Source: Leptospirillum sp. (GTDB lineage: Bacteria; Nitrospirota; Leptospirillia; Leptospirillales; Leptospirillaceae). Taken from it: a stretch of 64,000 bases of DNA. The notes under the pieces are model-generated. The model had not been told where the DNA came from and did no database searches. It was given only the letters and a program-made list of their open reading frames with translations. A program made the translations under genes and the position numbers. The stretch is from the NCBI GenBank assembly GCA_027315205.1, contig DAHUYM010000003.1, forward strand, positions 106,509 through 170,508, in the 5' to 3' direction. Positions 43,787 to 53,119 of this stretch are shown here, one piece after another; position 1 is the stretch's first letter, and every line of letters begins with the position of its first letter.

Positions 43787-45594
43787 TTTTCAAAAATCTC
43801 CCTGGAAGCATGGAGAATCGTGGGACGGCCATGAGGACAACTGAAGGGATATTCGGTCTTGAGGAGAATGCGGACGAGTCTTTCTCCATCCTCCGATGAC
43901 AACGTGTGGTTGGCCCTCAAACTCTTGTGGCAGGCCAGGGTCATAAGAGTTTCATCGATCCGGTCCGACCTGACGAGCGGCCATTCAAACTGATGGCTTG
44001 TTTCCGACAATTCCTGGAGGAGGGCCGCAGGATCCTCCCCTTCCAGTAAAGCGGGTATTCCCGACACCTTCAAGGTTTCCGGCCCTTGGATATCCAGATC
44101 GAACCCCAGGTGGTCCAACTCTCCCAACCGGGATTCGATCCGGCCAACTTCAAGACCGGTCATGCGAACGGTCTGGGGAAAAAGAAACGGTGATGCCAAG
44201 ATCCGGCCCTCCGAAATCGCCTTGCGGAAAGAATCGTAGCGAATTCTTTCGTGTGCGGTGTGTTGATCCACCAATACGAGTTCTCCGTCGAACAGAAAAA
44301 GGAGAAAGGTTTGGTACACCTGAGCGACGAACGAAACGTGCGACGGGGTGGAGTCGCGAAGCGGGAAAGGAGCGGGAGGCATGGATCGCAACAGATCTGG
44401 AATGTCACGCAGATTGGCCTTTGCATGCGTCGTGAATGTATCCTTCTTTTGGGGAAAGAGTCCTTGTTTCCGGGATCCATAATCGGTTTTCCCCTCTTCG
44501 ATTGCCCGAAACGGCGTTTCCGATCCCGCGGCCTCCACTGACTCCCGCCTGTCGAGGCTTTCGACAGGGACGGAATACGGCGTTACCGAAACCTTATTAT
44601 CCGCCAAAAAGTATTCGAATGCTTCCTTTACGGCCCTCCTGACAAGCGGAAAAAGCCTTTCGGGGTCGAGGAAGCGGACTTCCCTTTTTGTCGGATGAAC
44701 GTTGATGTCAACCCTGCCGGGATCAAGATTGAGCCATATCCAGACTCCAGGAAAAACATCCTTTTGAATAAAGCCTGAAGATCCCTGGGTGATTGCCTGA
44801 AAAAATGGAGGGTGGCGGATCCAGCGGCGATTAAGGATGACGTGCTGGTATTGACGGTCCCGGCGAGACCGGTCAGGACGCAGGACCTCGGCTTCCAGCC
44901 GCAGACCTTCCCCTTCCAGGATCACCGAATGAAGATCCTCTTCTCCCAGGGATGAATAAAGGTCCAGTAGTCGCAGTTTCGCTGTTTCTCTTTTGGAGAG
45001 CGAAAGGAGGACGCGATTTTGAGTCGACAATTGGAACTGGATTTCCGGATGCCCTAAGGCAATATGGGAGAGTGTTTCAAGGATCTGAGCTTGTTCGGTC
45101 GCTGCGGATTTGAGAAATTTGAATCGGACGGGAAGCGAACGAAACAGGTTCCGGACTTCAATGACCGTACCGTGTGGTCCTATCCAGTCTTTCTGGACGG
45201 GATCGTTTCCAGGACCGATCCAGTACTCTCCCCCGGGACCGTCCGGGCGGGAGAACGTCCTAAGACAGACATCCGCGACCGAAGAGATCGAAGAAAGCGC
45301 TTCCCCTCGAAATCCCATGGAACGGATCCGGAAAAGATCCTCGAAACAGTCGATCTTGCTTGTCGCATGTCGATGAAAAACGAGGGGAAGGTCCTCGCGA
45401 TCGATCCCTTCCCCGTTATCCGTGACGATGATCCCACCACGACCGCCCTCCTCTATGGCAACGGATATCCGGTCGGCACCCGAATCGATGCTGTTTTCGA
45501 CCAGTTCCTTTACGACCGAGGCGGGACGCTCAACAACTTCTCCTGCGGCGATCTGGTTGATAACTTCGGAAGGAAGTTCCCGGATCCGGCTCAC
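43768..45594 (-). CDS. mutL: DNA mismatch repair protein MutL
   Basis: A 608-residue GHKL ATPase. N-terminal motifs are ELVENSIDSGA, DNGEGI and MGFRGEALSSI. The C-terminal domain has DQHTAHERIRYD, close to the endonuclease motif DQHA-x2-E-x4-E but with Thr for Ala and a final Asp for Glu, plus CPHGRPT near the end. It probably nicks DNA as in organisms lacking MutH, with the altered motif worth testing. It begins 3 bases after cpoB. Confidence 0.94.
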   Translation of the reverse strand: MSRIRELPSEVINQIAAGEVVERPASVVKELVENSIDSGADRISVAIEEGGRGGIIVTDNGEGIDREDLPLVFHRHATSKIDCFEDLFRIRSMGFRGEALSSISSVADVCLRTFSRPDGPGGEYWIGPGNDPVQKDWIGPHGTVIEVRNLFRSLPVRFKFLKSAATEQAQILETLSHIALGHPEIQFQLSTQNRVLLSLSKRETAKLRLLDLYSSLGEEDLHSVILEGEGLRLEAEVLRPDRSRRDRQYQHVILNRRWIRHPPFFQAITQGSSGFIQKDVFPGVWIWLNLDPGRVDINVHPTKREVRFLDPERLFPLVRRAVKEAFEYFLADNKVSVTPYSVPVESLDRRESVEAAGSETPFRAIEEGKTDYGSRKQGLFPQKKDTFTTHAKANLRDIPDLLRSMPPAPFPLRDSTPSHVSFVAQVYQTFLLFLFDGELVLVDQHTAHERIRYDSFRKAISEGRILASPFLFPQTVRMTGLEVGRIESRLGELDHLGFDLDIQGPETLKVSGIPALLEGEDPAALLQELSETSHQFEWPLVRSDRIDETLMTLACHKSLRANHTLSSEDGERLVRILLKTEYPFSCPHGRPTILHASREIFEKWFHRT

Positions 45595-45597
45595 AGG

Positions 45598-46407
45598 TCA
45601 TTCGAGACGAGACAAGCGTCTCTTCGCAAGTTCGTCGAGTTGCCTGTCGAGCGGAAAAAGTTCAATGACCCTACGATAATTATGAATGGCTTCTTTTTTC
45701 TTCCCGAGAAGTTCGTAAGCACGAGCCATCTTGAAATATGCGATCGCTCGTTTCGGACTGTCTTGATATTTCGTGATCACCCGATTGTAAGAATCGATCG
45801 CATTCGTAAAATTCTTCATGTTGAAATCGGACTGCCCGACCCAAAACTGTGCCGAAGAGGAGAGATGGGAACCGGGAAATTGAGACACGACCTCCCCAAA
45901 CTCCTTCTTCGACAGATCGTAGTGCCCCTTCTGGTAATCGTTCATCGCCTGCCTGTAGAGAATCTCCGGAGATTGTAGGCTGGCTGAGGGGGCAGGAACG
46001 GGGACAGGAGCTGGCGGGGTCATTACGTTCCCGGGAATGGTTGTTCCGGGTGTCGGCTGTGGGCCTGGCTTTGAAACATTAGACTGGTTGAGAAGCTTTA
46101 ATTGGGCGTCCTGAGTGTCGATCTTTTCCATCAGCTGGTCAAGGCGGTGGTCGATGACATCAAGCCGACCCCTCAACGTGGCGATCCTTGCCTTCTGATG
46201 GTCCAGCCGGGTTTCGATGTCCGCAAGCTGCTCATTCACCTGCGAGCCTGCGCCTCCCGAGGAAACCTGACCCATCTTCTGAATCTTCATCGTGTTCTGA
46301 TCTACCTGGGCCTTGAGGTCGGCCATGTCCACCGACGACGCGCAACCCGTAAGGGCCAGAGTGAACGAACAGACGAGGATCCCAGCCGAAGTCTTCCCGA
46401 GGATCAT
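45598..46407 (-). CDS. cpoB: Tol-associated coordinator CpoB (YbgF), lipoprotein form
   Basis: A 269-residue periplasmic protein. The start at 46407 is supported by AAGGG upstream and by an immediate lipoprotein signal with lipobox LTGC (Cys22); the longer frame is not credible. A coiled coil (about 28-95) is followed by a Pro-rich linker and three TPR repeats such as YNRVITKYQDSPKRAIAYFKMARAYE. CpoB links the Tol machine to PBP1B. E. coli CpoB is soluble, so lipidation here is a difference. Confidence 0.88.
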   Translation of the reverse strand: MILGKTSAGILVCSFTLALTGCASSVDMADLKAQVDQNTMKIQKMGQVSSGGAGSQVNEQLADIETRLDHQKARIATLRGRLDVIDHRLDQLMEKIDTQDAQLKLLNQSNVSKPGPQPTPGTTIPGNVMTPPAPVPVPAPSASLQSPEILYRQAMNDYQKGHYDLSKKEFGEVVSQFPGSHLSSSAQFWVGQSDFNMKNFTNAIDSYNRVITKYQDSPKRAIAYFKMARAYELLGKKKEAIHNYRRVIELFPLDRQLDELAKRRLSRLE

Positions 46408-46460
46408 AGATTCGCCCTTTCCAAATGGTGACGTTGAGTGCTTCCCGCGTGAGCCAAGTA

Positions 46461-47795
46461 TTACCGGATCGCCCAAACCGGGGTGATGACCGATCGAGGG
46501 AATGTTCCGAGACGATGCTCGTGGGATCCGTCCATAAACATTTTTTCCAGGTAGCTGTGACCCTTGACCTGGTGCGTGAATATGAGCGTTCTCCCGTCGG
46601 GAGACCAATCCGGACTGTCATCCTGTCCCGGACCATGGGTGATCTGGACGTGCTTTCCCCCTTCGGGAACTGTGAGGCATATCTTAGGACGATGATTCTC
46701 GTTCATGCAAACATACGCGATTAAATCCCCTTGGGGCGACCACGAAGGGGAAACATTGTAGAACCCTGAAAACGTGATCCGGTGAATATTTGAACCGTCC
46801 GAATCCATCACAAATATCTGTGGATGTCCGTCACGGTCCGAGACAAAAGCCATTTGATTCCCATTGGGAGACCACGAAGGGGAGAGGTTATTGTTTCGGG
46901 TAAATGTCAACTGCTCGAAATGACGGTCTTTGAAATTGTACTCGTATATCTCGGTATGTTGGGATAGATCGCTTTTCGAAAGGGCCATGGCCAGTTCCTT
47001 CCCGGAGCGCGTCAGGGATGGCGTGATATTCAGACCCGAAAACCGGGCCAAGGGAGAACGCCTTCCCGTCGTCAGATCGTACCTGAGAATCTGGGGCGAC
47101 TGATGGAGGTAGGATGTGTAGATGATCGAATGCAAACCCAGGGACCACGCCGGAGAATAGGCCAAAACCCGATCGTATGTCAGACGATGGAGCCCTTCTC
47201 CATCGAAATCCATGGTGTAGAGATCGTATCCATAGCGCTTATTCTTCCCTATAAACGCGATTTTCCCTTCGGCAACCCCCTTGAACCCTGTGAACTGATA
47301 GATGATTTCGTCGACAAAACGGTGTACGACAACCCGAACGTTTCCCGATGTCGTGTATTGTTTTGAAAGCAAGGCCGAACCGTTCACCGGATCCCGGACG
47401 ACTCCGATCAGATGCGTCCCTTCCCCGTCCCGAATGAACTGGGCGCCGATAATCCCTTCGATTCCGATTCCGGCAAGTGTTCGTGAACTTTCGCCGGTTA
47501 CAATCATGTTGGAGAGGCTCTTTTTCACGGGATTCGACAACGCTTCGATTTCAAAATATCCTGACTCCCTCAGGTCTTTGAGGATCAGGTCTGAAGCATA
47601 CGCGGTTTCCTTCGAAAGCAGTCCCCGCGAGCCCAGAGGCACGTATGCAACCTTAAAGAACAATGCGGTCTGGTTCGAAATGACACTCAGGTCAATGGCA
47701 TTGCCTTTGGCAAGGAATACCCCCAGAAAGATCGTGCCGAATGCCAAGACCGGCACGAGTATTCTAATCGTTCTGGACGAACGATCAAGGACCAT
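46461..47795 (-). CDS. tolB: Tol-Pal system protein TolB
   Basis: A 444-residue periplasmic protein with a signal peptide, an N-terminal alpha/beta domain and a six-bladed beta propeller whose repeats read SPSWSPNGNQMAFVSDRDG and SPSWSPQGDLIAY. The ATG at 47795 was preferred to the one at 47810 because GGAGG stands 8 bases before it. It overlaps the TonB/TolA-like gene by 11 bases. The usual partner gene pal does not follow. Confidence 0.94.
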   Translation of the reverse strand: MVLDRSSRTIRILVPVLAFGTIFLGVFLAKGNAIDLSVISNQTALFFKVAYVPLGSRGLLSKETAYASDLILKDLRESGYFEIEALSNPVKKSLSNMIVTGESSRTLAGIGIEGIIGAQFIRDGEGTHLIGVVRDPVNGSALLSKQYTTSGNVRVVVHRFVDEIIYQFTGFKGVAEGKIAFIGKNKRYGYDLYTMDFDGEGLHRLTYDRVLAYSPAWSLGLHSIIYTSYLHQSPQILRYDLTTGRRSPLARFSGLNITPSLTRSGKELAMALSKSDLSQHTEIYEYNFKDRHFEQLTFTRNNNLSPSWSPNGNQMAFVSDRDGHPQIFVMDSDGSNIHRITFSGFYNVSPSWSPQGDLIAYVCMNENHRPKICLTVPEGGKHVQITHGPGQDDSPDWSPDGRTLIFTHQVKGHSYLEKMFMDGSHEHRLGTFPRSVITPVWAIR

Positions 47796-48606
47796 CGAAA
47801 ACACCTCCATGGGGGGTCGCTTCCAGAGTCACTGTGACAACCTCTTTTTCTTTTTTAAATCCGGATGGAAATGGGGGAAAAGGGATCGAACGAAGTATCG
47901 CCATACGAACAGCATCGTCAAATAACGCATTTCCGGACCCCGACTCAATGGTGGGCGGTCCTTCAAGATCCCCCTCTTTTTTCAAAACAAATCGGATCGT
48001 CGCCTTCAGACCTTTTGTTCCGGGTGGCGGAAACCAGTTCGACTTGATCCTCGAAATGAGGAGATGTTCCAGATATGTCGGAAAAGCCTGCCCCTGAATA
48101 TCCATTTTGACCGGCATGGGATTCGGGTTTGGGACCGGGTTGGCCTTCGCCACGTCATTCGACGTGACCGCCTTAGGCTTGGCAACAGCGTGAACTGGCT
48201 TTTTCCGAGAAACCGGACGGCTTTTCACAACCTTATTTTTTGGCGTGACCTTGGGTTTCGTTTTCAACTGATGCTTTTTTGAGACTGATTTTTTTGGTTT
48301 CTTGTCCCGGACTGGAAGGATAGCATGCCGTTCCACTTTTACCCTGTGATGTTCCTCATTGCGCACTTGCGGCTTGATTGTTGGTTTCGCAGGAACAACA
48401 GGAGGAGAAGGCTTTTCCGGAGACTTTGTCTTTTCGAGACGATCTGCGGAAACCAATTCGACAGTTGTTGCAATTGGAAATCCCTTCGGCCTTGTGTCCC
48501 GATAGAGAAGAAGAGCAACAACAATCAGAAAATGCAAAAAGAGGGATGAAAAAATGAACCAAGCAGGGGAGATCCCTCCGACCCTTCGGGACTGGGAGTG
48601 GATCAC
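47785..48606 (-). CDS. TonB/TolA-like energy-transducing protein
   Basis: A 273-residue protein with one N-terminal membrane helix (about residues 13-34), a long Lys/Pro-rich periplasmic spacer (about 45-170) and a C-terminal TonB-type domain ending in VVTVTLEA. Its place between tolR and tolB makes TolA function most likely; on the C-terminal domain alone it would be called TonB. The start codon is GTG. Confidence 0.85.
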   Translation of the reverse strand: MIHSQSRRVGGISPAWFIFSSLFLHFLIVVALLLYRDTRPKGFPIATTVELVSADRLEKTKSPEKPSPPVVPAKPTIKPQVRNEEHHRVKVERHAILPVRDKKPKKSVSKKHQLKTKPKVTPKNKVVKSRPVSRKKPVHAVAKPKAVTSNDVAKANPVPNPNPMPVKMDIQGQAFPTYLEHLLISRIKSNWFPPPGTKGLKATIRFVLKKEGDLEGPPTIESGSGNALFDDAVRMAILRSIPFPPFPSGFKKEKEVVTVTLEATPHGGVFDGP

Positions 48607-48612
48607 CTATAG

Positions 48613-49035
48613 CTAACCTGACTTCTGCGGAACGGGCATAGTCACCATTCCCAAACGGTCGATACCGGCCTGTTTGACCAAATCCATCAGGTGAACGACT
48701 GTTCCGTAATCCACTTTGCGATCCGCTTTCAGGTAAACGATGACCCGCTTGTCTTTCTTATAGTAACTGGAAAGGATGGATTTTACGTCTTGCCAGGCAA
48801 CTTTGTGTCCGCCGATATAGACGGAATTTCCATGGGTGATAGAGATGATAACCTTTGGGACAGGCTTTTTCAGACTGTTCGTTGCGGTTTTAGGAAGGTT
48901 GATTTTGAGTCCGCGGTACAACAGAGGCGTAGCAAGCATGAAAATGATCAGAAGAACGAGCACGACGTCGATAAACGGGACCATATTGATTTCCGACAAC
49001 ATATCTTGGCGCTTAGATTGCAAGTCAAACTTCAT
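48613..49035 (-). CDS. tolR: Biopolymer transport protein TolR (ExbD family)
   Basis: A 140-residue protein with one helix containing the proton-pathway Asp in MVPFIDVVLVLLIIFML and a periplasmic domain. The ATG at 49035 overlaps the tolQ stop as TGATG with AAGGA upstream, which argues for this start over the ATG at 49047. With TolQ it forms the proton-driven motor. Confidence 0.93.
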   Translation of the reverse strand: MKFDLQSKRQDMLSEINMVPFIDVVLVLLIIFMLATPLLYRGLKINLPKTATNSLKKPVPKVIISITHGNSVYIGGHKVAWQDVKSILSSYYKKDKRVIVYLKADRKVDYGTVVHLMDLVKQAGIDRLGMVTMPVPQKSG

Positions 49036-49706
49036 CAGTCCTTCCATCTTTCTTCAGCGACAACGTTCAGCATTTCAAGAATGAACGTATCTGAAAGAGC
49101 TTGCATCTGGCGAATTTTCTGAAGGAAGTAATTATAAAAAATGACGGCCGGAATGGCCGTGAAAAGGCCAGCCGCAGTCGTTACGAGTGCATCGGCGATC
49201 CCGGGGGCTACCGAGGCGATGCTGGCAGACGCTTGGTGGCTGATATCGCGAAATGCGTGGATAATGCCCCATACTGTCCCGAACAGTCCCACAAACGGAG
49301 AAATATTTGCCGTTGTCGCAAGAACGGGGAGGTAGCTTTCCAGTCTTCCCTGCTCTTCCTGGCTCGCCTGGACCAATGTCCGGTGAATCACTTCAAGGTC
49401 CATGTCGGAGGTTTTTCCTCCAGTGACCATCAACCGGTCCTTGATCGACATGACCTTTTCGAAACCCGATCGGAAGATGAAAGCGAGATTTGATTTTCTA
49501 TATTCGCCAGCCTCTTGATAGAGTTTCGAAAAACGGTCCGTCCGCTTGAACGCCTTTACAAAGAGCTTGTTTTCCTTGGTCGACTTGGTAACCACGTAAA
49601 ATTTGTAAAGAACAATGCCCCAGCTTAAGGCGGAAAGAAACAGGAGTGTGGCCAGTACAGCCTCGGCCATCAGGCTTACTTGGGAAATAAAATTGAAAAG
49701 GGTCAT
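49035..49706 (-). CDS. tolQ: TolQ (ExbB/MotA family) proton channel subunit
   Basis: A 223-residue inner membrane protein with three helices (about residues 13-35, 130-155 and 170-195). The signature PFVGLFGTVWGIIHAF and IADALVTTAAGLFTAIPAVIFYN are typical TolQ/ExbB. It is the first gene of the tol operon; 170 bases upstream is tRNA-Asp on the same strand. Confidence 0.94.
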   Translation of the reverse strand: MTLFNFISQVSLMAEAVLATLLFLSALSWGIVLYKFYVVTKSTKENKLFVKAFKRTDRFSKLYQEAGEYRKSNLAFIFRSGFEKVMSIKDRLMVTGGKTSDMDLEVIHRTLVQASQEEQGRLESYLPVLATTANISPFVGLFGTVWGIIHAFRDISHQASASIASVAPGIADALVTTAAGLFTAIPAVIFYNYFLQKIRQMQALSDTFILEMLNVVAEERWKD

Positions 49707-49880
49707 CGGTGTCTTTCTGGGGAAGGGAGAGTGGTTGGAAATCCATTCAACACAGGGTCGGCACCAAATGGAAATGTCTGGAAATCAGATTGCTCGGCAT
49801 GTCGTTCCTGGCCGGTCGATCGCGTGCTCGGTTCCCCGAGCCGCACACGCAGACTTGCCAGCCTAAAGGGACACATACAT

Positions 49881-49957
49881 TGGCGGGGCCGACGGGGCTC
49901 GAACCCGCGACCTCTGGCGTGACAGGCCAGCGTTCTAACCAGCTGAACTACGGCCCC
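49881..49957 (-). tRNA. tRNA-Asp (anticodon GTC)
   Basis: A complete 77-base tRNA with encoded CCA. Acceptor GGGGCCG/CGGCCCC, discriminator G, anticodon stem CTGGC/GCCAG with loop CTGTCAC. GUC is one of the four anticodons modified to queuosine, so it is a likely target of the Tgt encoded at 28577-29713. Confidence 0.97.
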
Positions 49958-50094
49958 GAAACGTTCGCGTCCATAAACACCGCACCATGATAGTCAAGTT
50001 TCCTCGGGCAATCAAGAGCCAGAAGGCGACTTTTCCCACTTTATATCTCTCAGTTTATACTTGATTCCGTCTTTTCCAGAATGACATAATCCCG

Positions 50095-50544
50095 ATGATG
50101 ATCACTCACACCCATTTTCGGGTCCGTTATTCCGAAACGGACGGACAACGGCGGGCTCACCATTCCCATTACCCCGTCTGGTTTGAAATGGGAAGAGCGG
50201 ATTTTTGTCGAAACATCGGCTTTGATTACAAAAAACTCGAAGACGGGGGTTCTTTTCTCGTCGTTGCCAAACTGGAATGCGTCTACAAGACACCCCTTGA
50301 ATACGATGAACCCGTGTCCGTGGAAACGACGCTTAGCGTGGCGACACGCAAGGTTCTGACATTCAAATACAGGGTCTTGAACGAACGCACAGGCACATTG
50401 GCAGGAGAAGGGCAAACGATTCTCGTTTGCATCGATCGGGAAGGAAGGCCTACTTCCCTTCCTTCTCCAGTCTTTCAAACGTTGAAGGACGCAAGCTCCC
50501 ACGCATTCGAACATTCTATGCCCCACCATGAAACGGGCGGATAG
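50095..50544 (+). CDS. Acyl-CoA thioesterase, YbgC/4-hydroxybenzoyl-CoA type
   Basis: A 149-residue hot-dog-fold thioesterase. [29 protein letters not shown] corresponds to the family motif, with Glu-Thr-Asp in place of the usual Y-x-D-T-D; read here as positions 9-37. Two adjacent ATG codons can serve as start and no strong ribosome site is visible. Its last 10 bases lie inside tRNA-Val. YbgC often belongs to tol operons; here it is next door but on the opposite strand. Confidence 0.85.
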   Translation: MMITHTHFRVRYSETDGQRRAHHSHYPVWFEMGRADFCRNIGFDYKKLEDGGSFLVVAKLECVYKTPLEYDEPVSVETTLSVATRKVLTFKYRVLNERTGTLAGEGQTILVCIDREGRPTSLPSPVFQTLKDASSHAFEHSMPHHETGG

Positions 50545-50610
50545 CTCAGTCGGTAGAGCGCAGCTCTTACACAGCTGATGTCGCAGGTTCGATCCCTGTT
50601 CCGCCCACCA
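50535..50610 (+). tRNA. tRNA-Val (anticodon TAC)
   Basis: A complete 76-base tRNA with encoded CCA. Acceptor GGGCGGA pairs with TCCGCCC; D arm GCTC-AGTCGGTA-GAGC; anticodon stem CAGCT/AGCTG with loop CTTACAC. The 5' end overlaps the thioesterase stop codon, so both come from one transcript or separate promoters lie within the gene. Confidence 0.97.
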
Positions 50611-50804
50611 TGCCATGGAACCCGGCCGGCCCGCTGCCGAAGAACATCCCTTTGCCATGCTTTGTGGCTTCCAAGAGAAATCTTAGCCGATGTCTTTCTC
50701 CAGAATCATTGATATCGGTCACATTTCCGCCACAGAACCGGCATCAAAAAGTCCACAGCACCGACCAACCCCTACGCCACAAAATTAAGAGAGGGATCAA
50801 ACCG

Positions 50805-51236
50805 ATGGGCCAGAAAAACAGAAAGAACCAGGATACCAAAACCAAGAAAATCTCTTACGGCGCGCAGGCAATCGCGTCAAATCATCTGGAACGTTGGCCG
50901 AATCCAACCCCGGACATCCCCTACGAGACCCAAATGTCCTTTCCCGAGTTCACATGCCTGTGTCCGCGGTCCGGATACCCGGACTTCGCGGTAATCCGGA
51001 TCCGGTTCCGTCCTGCCGGATATATCGTCGAACTCAAATCCCTGAAACTCTACCTGAACAGTTATCGGGACGTCCCTATTTCCCATGAAGAATCGACCGC
51101 AAAAATTTATCGGGACCTCCAAGAACTTCTCAGCCCGCACTTTATCGAAGTGGTCGGAGATTTCAATGTCCGGGGTAATCTGAAGACCGTCATTACGTTC
51201 CATTCAGACATGAGCCAGACACCCTCCAAACCTTAG
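50805..51236 (+). CDS. queF: preQ0 reductase QueF (NADPH-dependent 7-cyano-7-deazaguanine reductase)
   Basis: A 143-residue unimodular QueF that reduces preQ0 to preQ1 in queuosine synthesis. The nucleophile Cys53 sits in [12 protein letters not shown] with Asp60, and the QueF motif [14 protein letters not shown] with His94-Glu95 follows. The ATG at 50805 has GAGGG upstream and gives the normal type I length. The 194 bases before it (50611-50804) hold no recognisable preQ1 riboswitch. Confidence 0.94.
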   Translation: MGQKNRKNQDTKTKKISYGAQAIASNHLERWPNPTPDIPYETQMSFPEFTCLCPRSGYPDFAVIRIRFRPAGYIVELKSLKLYLNSYRDVPISHEESTAKIYRDLQELLSPHFIEVVGDFNVRGNLKTVITFHSDMSQTPSKP

Positions 51237-51392
51237 CACCGCATAAACAAGAGGAACGCGGTCCGTTACCGGCGCTTCGGTTCACTTTTCGGGTTCAGTA
51301 TGGATGGTACGGACAATTGATGAGCGGGATATCAGGAATGTGTCCCGATTTGGAAACGGGGAAGCACGAACGCGACACCGGGAAGAGACCGG

Positions 51393-51764
51393 TCACACGG
51401 TCACATGGTGGGCGATGGATACCTGCCATAGGATAAGGCCTAACCCCAAAAGACCGAAAAATCCATGTGAAAAGGTCAAAAAACGCAGCATCTTCCTGCC
51501 ACCCAAACCTCTGATCAATAAAGAACCTCCGAACAATGCCGAAGTCCCCAGGCTCAACAGTCCCCAATCCATGTATGGAAGGGGCCCCGTGATGAAACAA
51601 CGGGCGACGATCATAAGCAAACCGGTCATGGCGAGCGTCGGATGTACAAAACCGAGAACCCGCGGAAAATCCTTGCGGAAGAACTCGAAACCAAAGAGGG
51701 CCAAACCGAACAGGGCACCAAGCGTAAGAAACACACTTCCAACCGTCAATAGCCCTCTATCCAA
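51393..51764 (-). CDS. Four-helix membrane protein, unknown function
   Basis: A 123-residue protein with four hydrophobic segments (about residues 5-25, 36-56, 63-85, 92-114). His residues sit at helix edges (FVHP, FSHG, and HH near the end), which could bind haem or metal, but no family was recognised. The start is TTG behind GAGGTGA. It lies 63 bases after the GAF-ANTAR gene and converges on queF. Confidence 0.65.
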   Translation of the reverse strand: MDRGLLTVGSVFLTLGALFGLALFGFEFFRKDFPRVLGFVHPTLAMTGLLMIVARCFITGPLPYMDWGLLSLGTSALFGGSLLIRGLGGRKMLRFLTFSHGFFGLLGLGLILWQVSIAHHVTV

Positions 51765-51827
51765 TCGTCACCTCATCGTTATCCGGAAAATCCTGCATTG
51801 CGGAAAACACCAACTCCTCGAACCGTG

Positions 51828-53075
51828 TCATGAATCGACTTTCATATCGTGGGCCAAGAGAATCGCTTCGGCGATCTCTTTCATTGATTTCCGGATATTC
51901 ATGCTTTTCTTCTGGAGCAACCGGTAGGCCTCGTCTTCCGTAATCCGGTGAATTTTCATCAGTATGCCCTTGGCACGATCGATTTTCTTCCGACTTTCCA
52001 GGGCTTCTTCCATTTCGAGCGTTTTCTGCAAGAGTCCAGTGTTTTCCCAGGCGATTGCCGCCTGATTGGCGACGGTCTGCAATACCTTGATCTCATCCTT
52101 GGAAAAATGATGGGGTCTGCTCGTATAGACGTTAATCACTCCAATCGCCCGATTCTTGATCATCATGGGAACGGACAGGAGCGAGACAAGATTTTCCTTC
52201 CGTGCCAGATCCTTGAAGGAGTATCTCGGATCTTTCTGGACATCTTCGGTCTGGATGGGCGATCCGTCCCGAAACGCAACCCCCGAGATGCTTTCCCCGA
52301 TCCTGATCGGGGGTTTGTTACGGTAGTCCTGGGAGAGCGTCTGGGTCGCACGGATGACAAGCCCCTGCTCTGGATCGTAGATCATGATCGAACAAAGCGT
52401 TGAATTCGTCATTTCGGCTGTCACGGTCACGATCAGATGCAGGATTTCTTCAAGGTACCGGTCGGAGGTGATGGACTGGCTCACCTGGGAAAGCGCCTCT
52501 ATCTGGCGGGCCTTCTTCCGGGCGTCCTCGAAGAGAAGGAGATGCTGGATCACCAGGGACATTTCTTGGGCGAGCAAGGTCAATAACTCAAGTTCCCCCT
52601 CGGATGGGATGAACACTTTCCTGAACTGGAAGTTGATCACACCCAGAAGCCGGTCGCGGGCGACGAGGGGAATGGAAAGAAAGGCTTCGTACTGGTCTTC
52701 CTGAAGAGACTGGAACATTTTAAACCTCGGATCTTCCGAAGCCCTTTCGGGGATGATCACGGGCGACATCTCCCGGGCCGCCCACCCCGTCACCCCCTCC
52801 CCTATCTTCAAAGTAACATGCCCGATCGCGCTCGGAAAAAGGTGCGACGAAGCCCTGAGAACCAATCCGTCCCCTCCATCATCCAGAAGATAGATGAACG
52901 CGCAGTCGAAAGGGAGTATATCCCTGGAAAGACGAATGACCTGTTCCAGCAATTCATCCAGAGATGCCTCGCTATGGGTGATCCGAAGCAATCCCCTTAA
53001 AAGCTGGAGCTCTTTCATCATTTCATTCGGAACGTGGGATGCCGTATTTCCCGAATTTTCCTCATGATTTTTCAT
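51828..53075 (-). CDS. GAF-GAF-ANTAR regulator (RNA-binding antiterminator type)
   Basis: A 415-residue cytosolic regulator. Two GAF domains (about residues 35-185 and 200-345) contain GEGVTGWAAREMSPVIIPE and GESISGVAFRDGSPIQTEDV. A coiled segment leads to a C-terminal ANTAR domain (about 350-410; RAKGILMKIHRITEDEAYRLL). ANTAR proteins bind paired hairpins in nascent mRNA and prevent termination, controlled by their sensor domain. Known examples regulate nitrogen or amine use. Ligand and target are unknown; it sits 45 bases after aroB. Confidence 0.9.
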   Translation of the reverse strand: MKNHEENSGNTASHVPNEMMKELQLLRGLLRITHSEASLDELLEQVIRLSRDILPFDCAFIYLLDDGGDGLVLRASSHLFPSAIGHVTLKIGEGVTGWAAREMSPVIIPERASEDPRFKMFQSLQEDQYEAFLSIPLVARDRLLGVINFQFRKVFIPSEGELELLTLLAQEMSLVIQHLLLFEDARKKARQIEALSQVSQSITSDRYLEEILHLIVTVTAEMTNSTLCSIMIYDPEQGLVIRATQTLSQDYRNKPPIRIGESISGVAFRDGSPIQTEDVQKDPRYSFKDLARKENLVSLLSVPMMIKNRAIGVINVYTSRPHHFSKDEIKVLQTVANQAAIAWENTGLLQKTLEMEEALESRKKIDRAKGILMKIHRITEDEAYRLLQKKSMNIRKSMKEIAEAILLAHDMKVDS

Positions 53076-53119
53076 TTAGGCTCCGTCATTCGCGATCTCC
53101 TGTCATCGATCCTTCGAGC

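Noticed and set aside
50611..50804. Possible preQ1 riboswitch before queF
   Set aside because: No C-rich loop and A-rich tail of the preQ1-I type, and no preQ1-II/III layout could be recognised.
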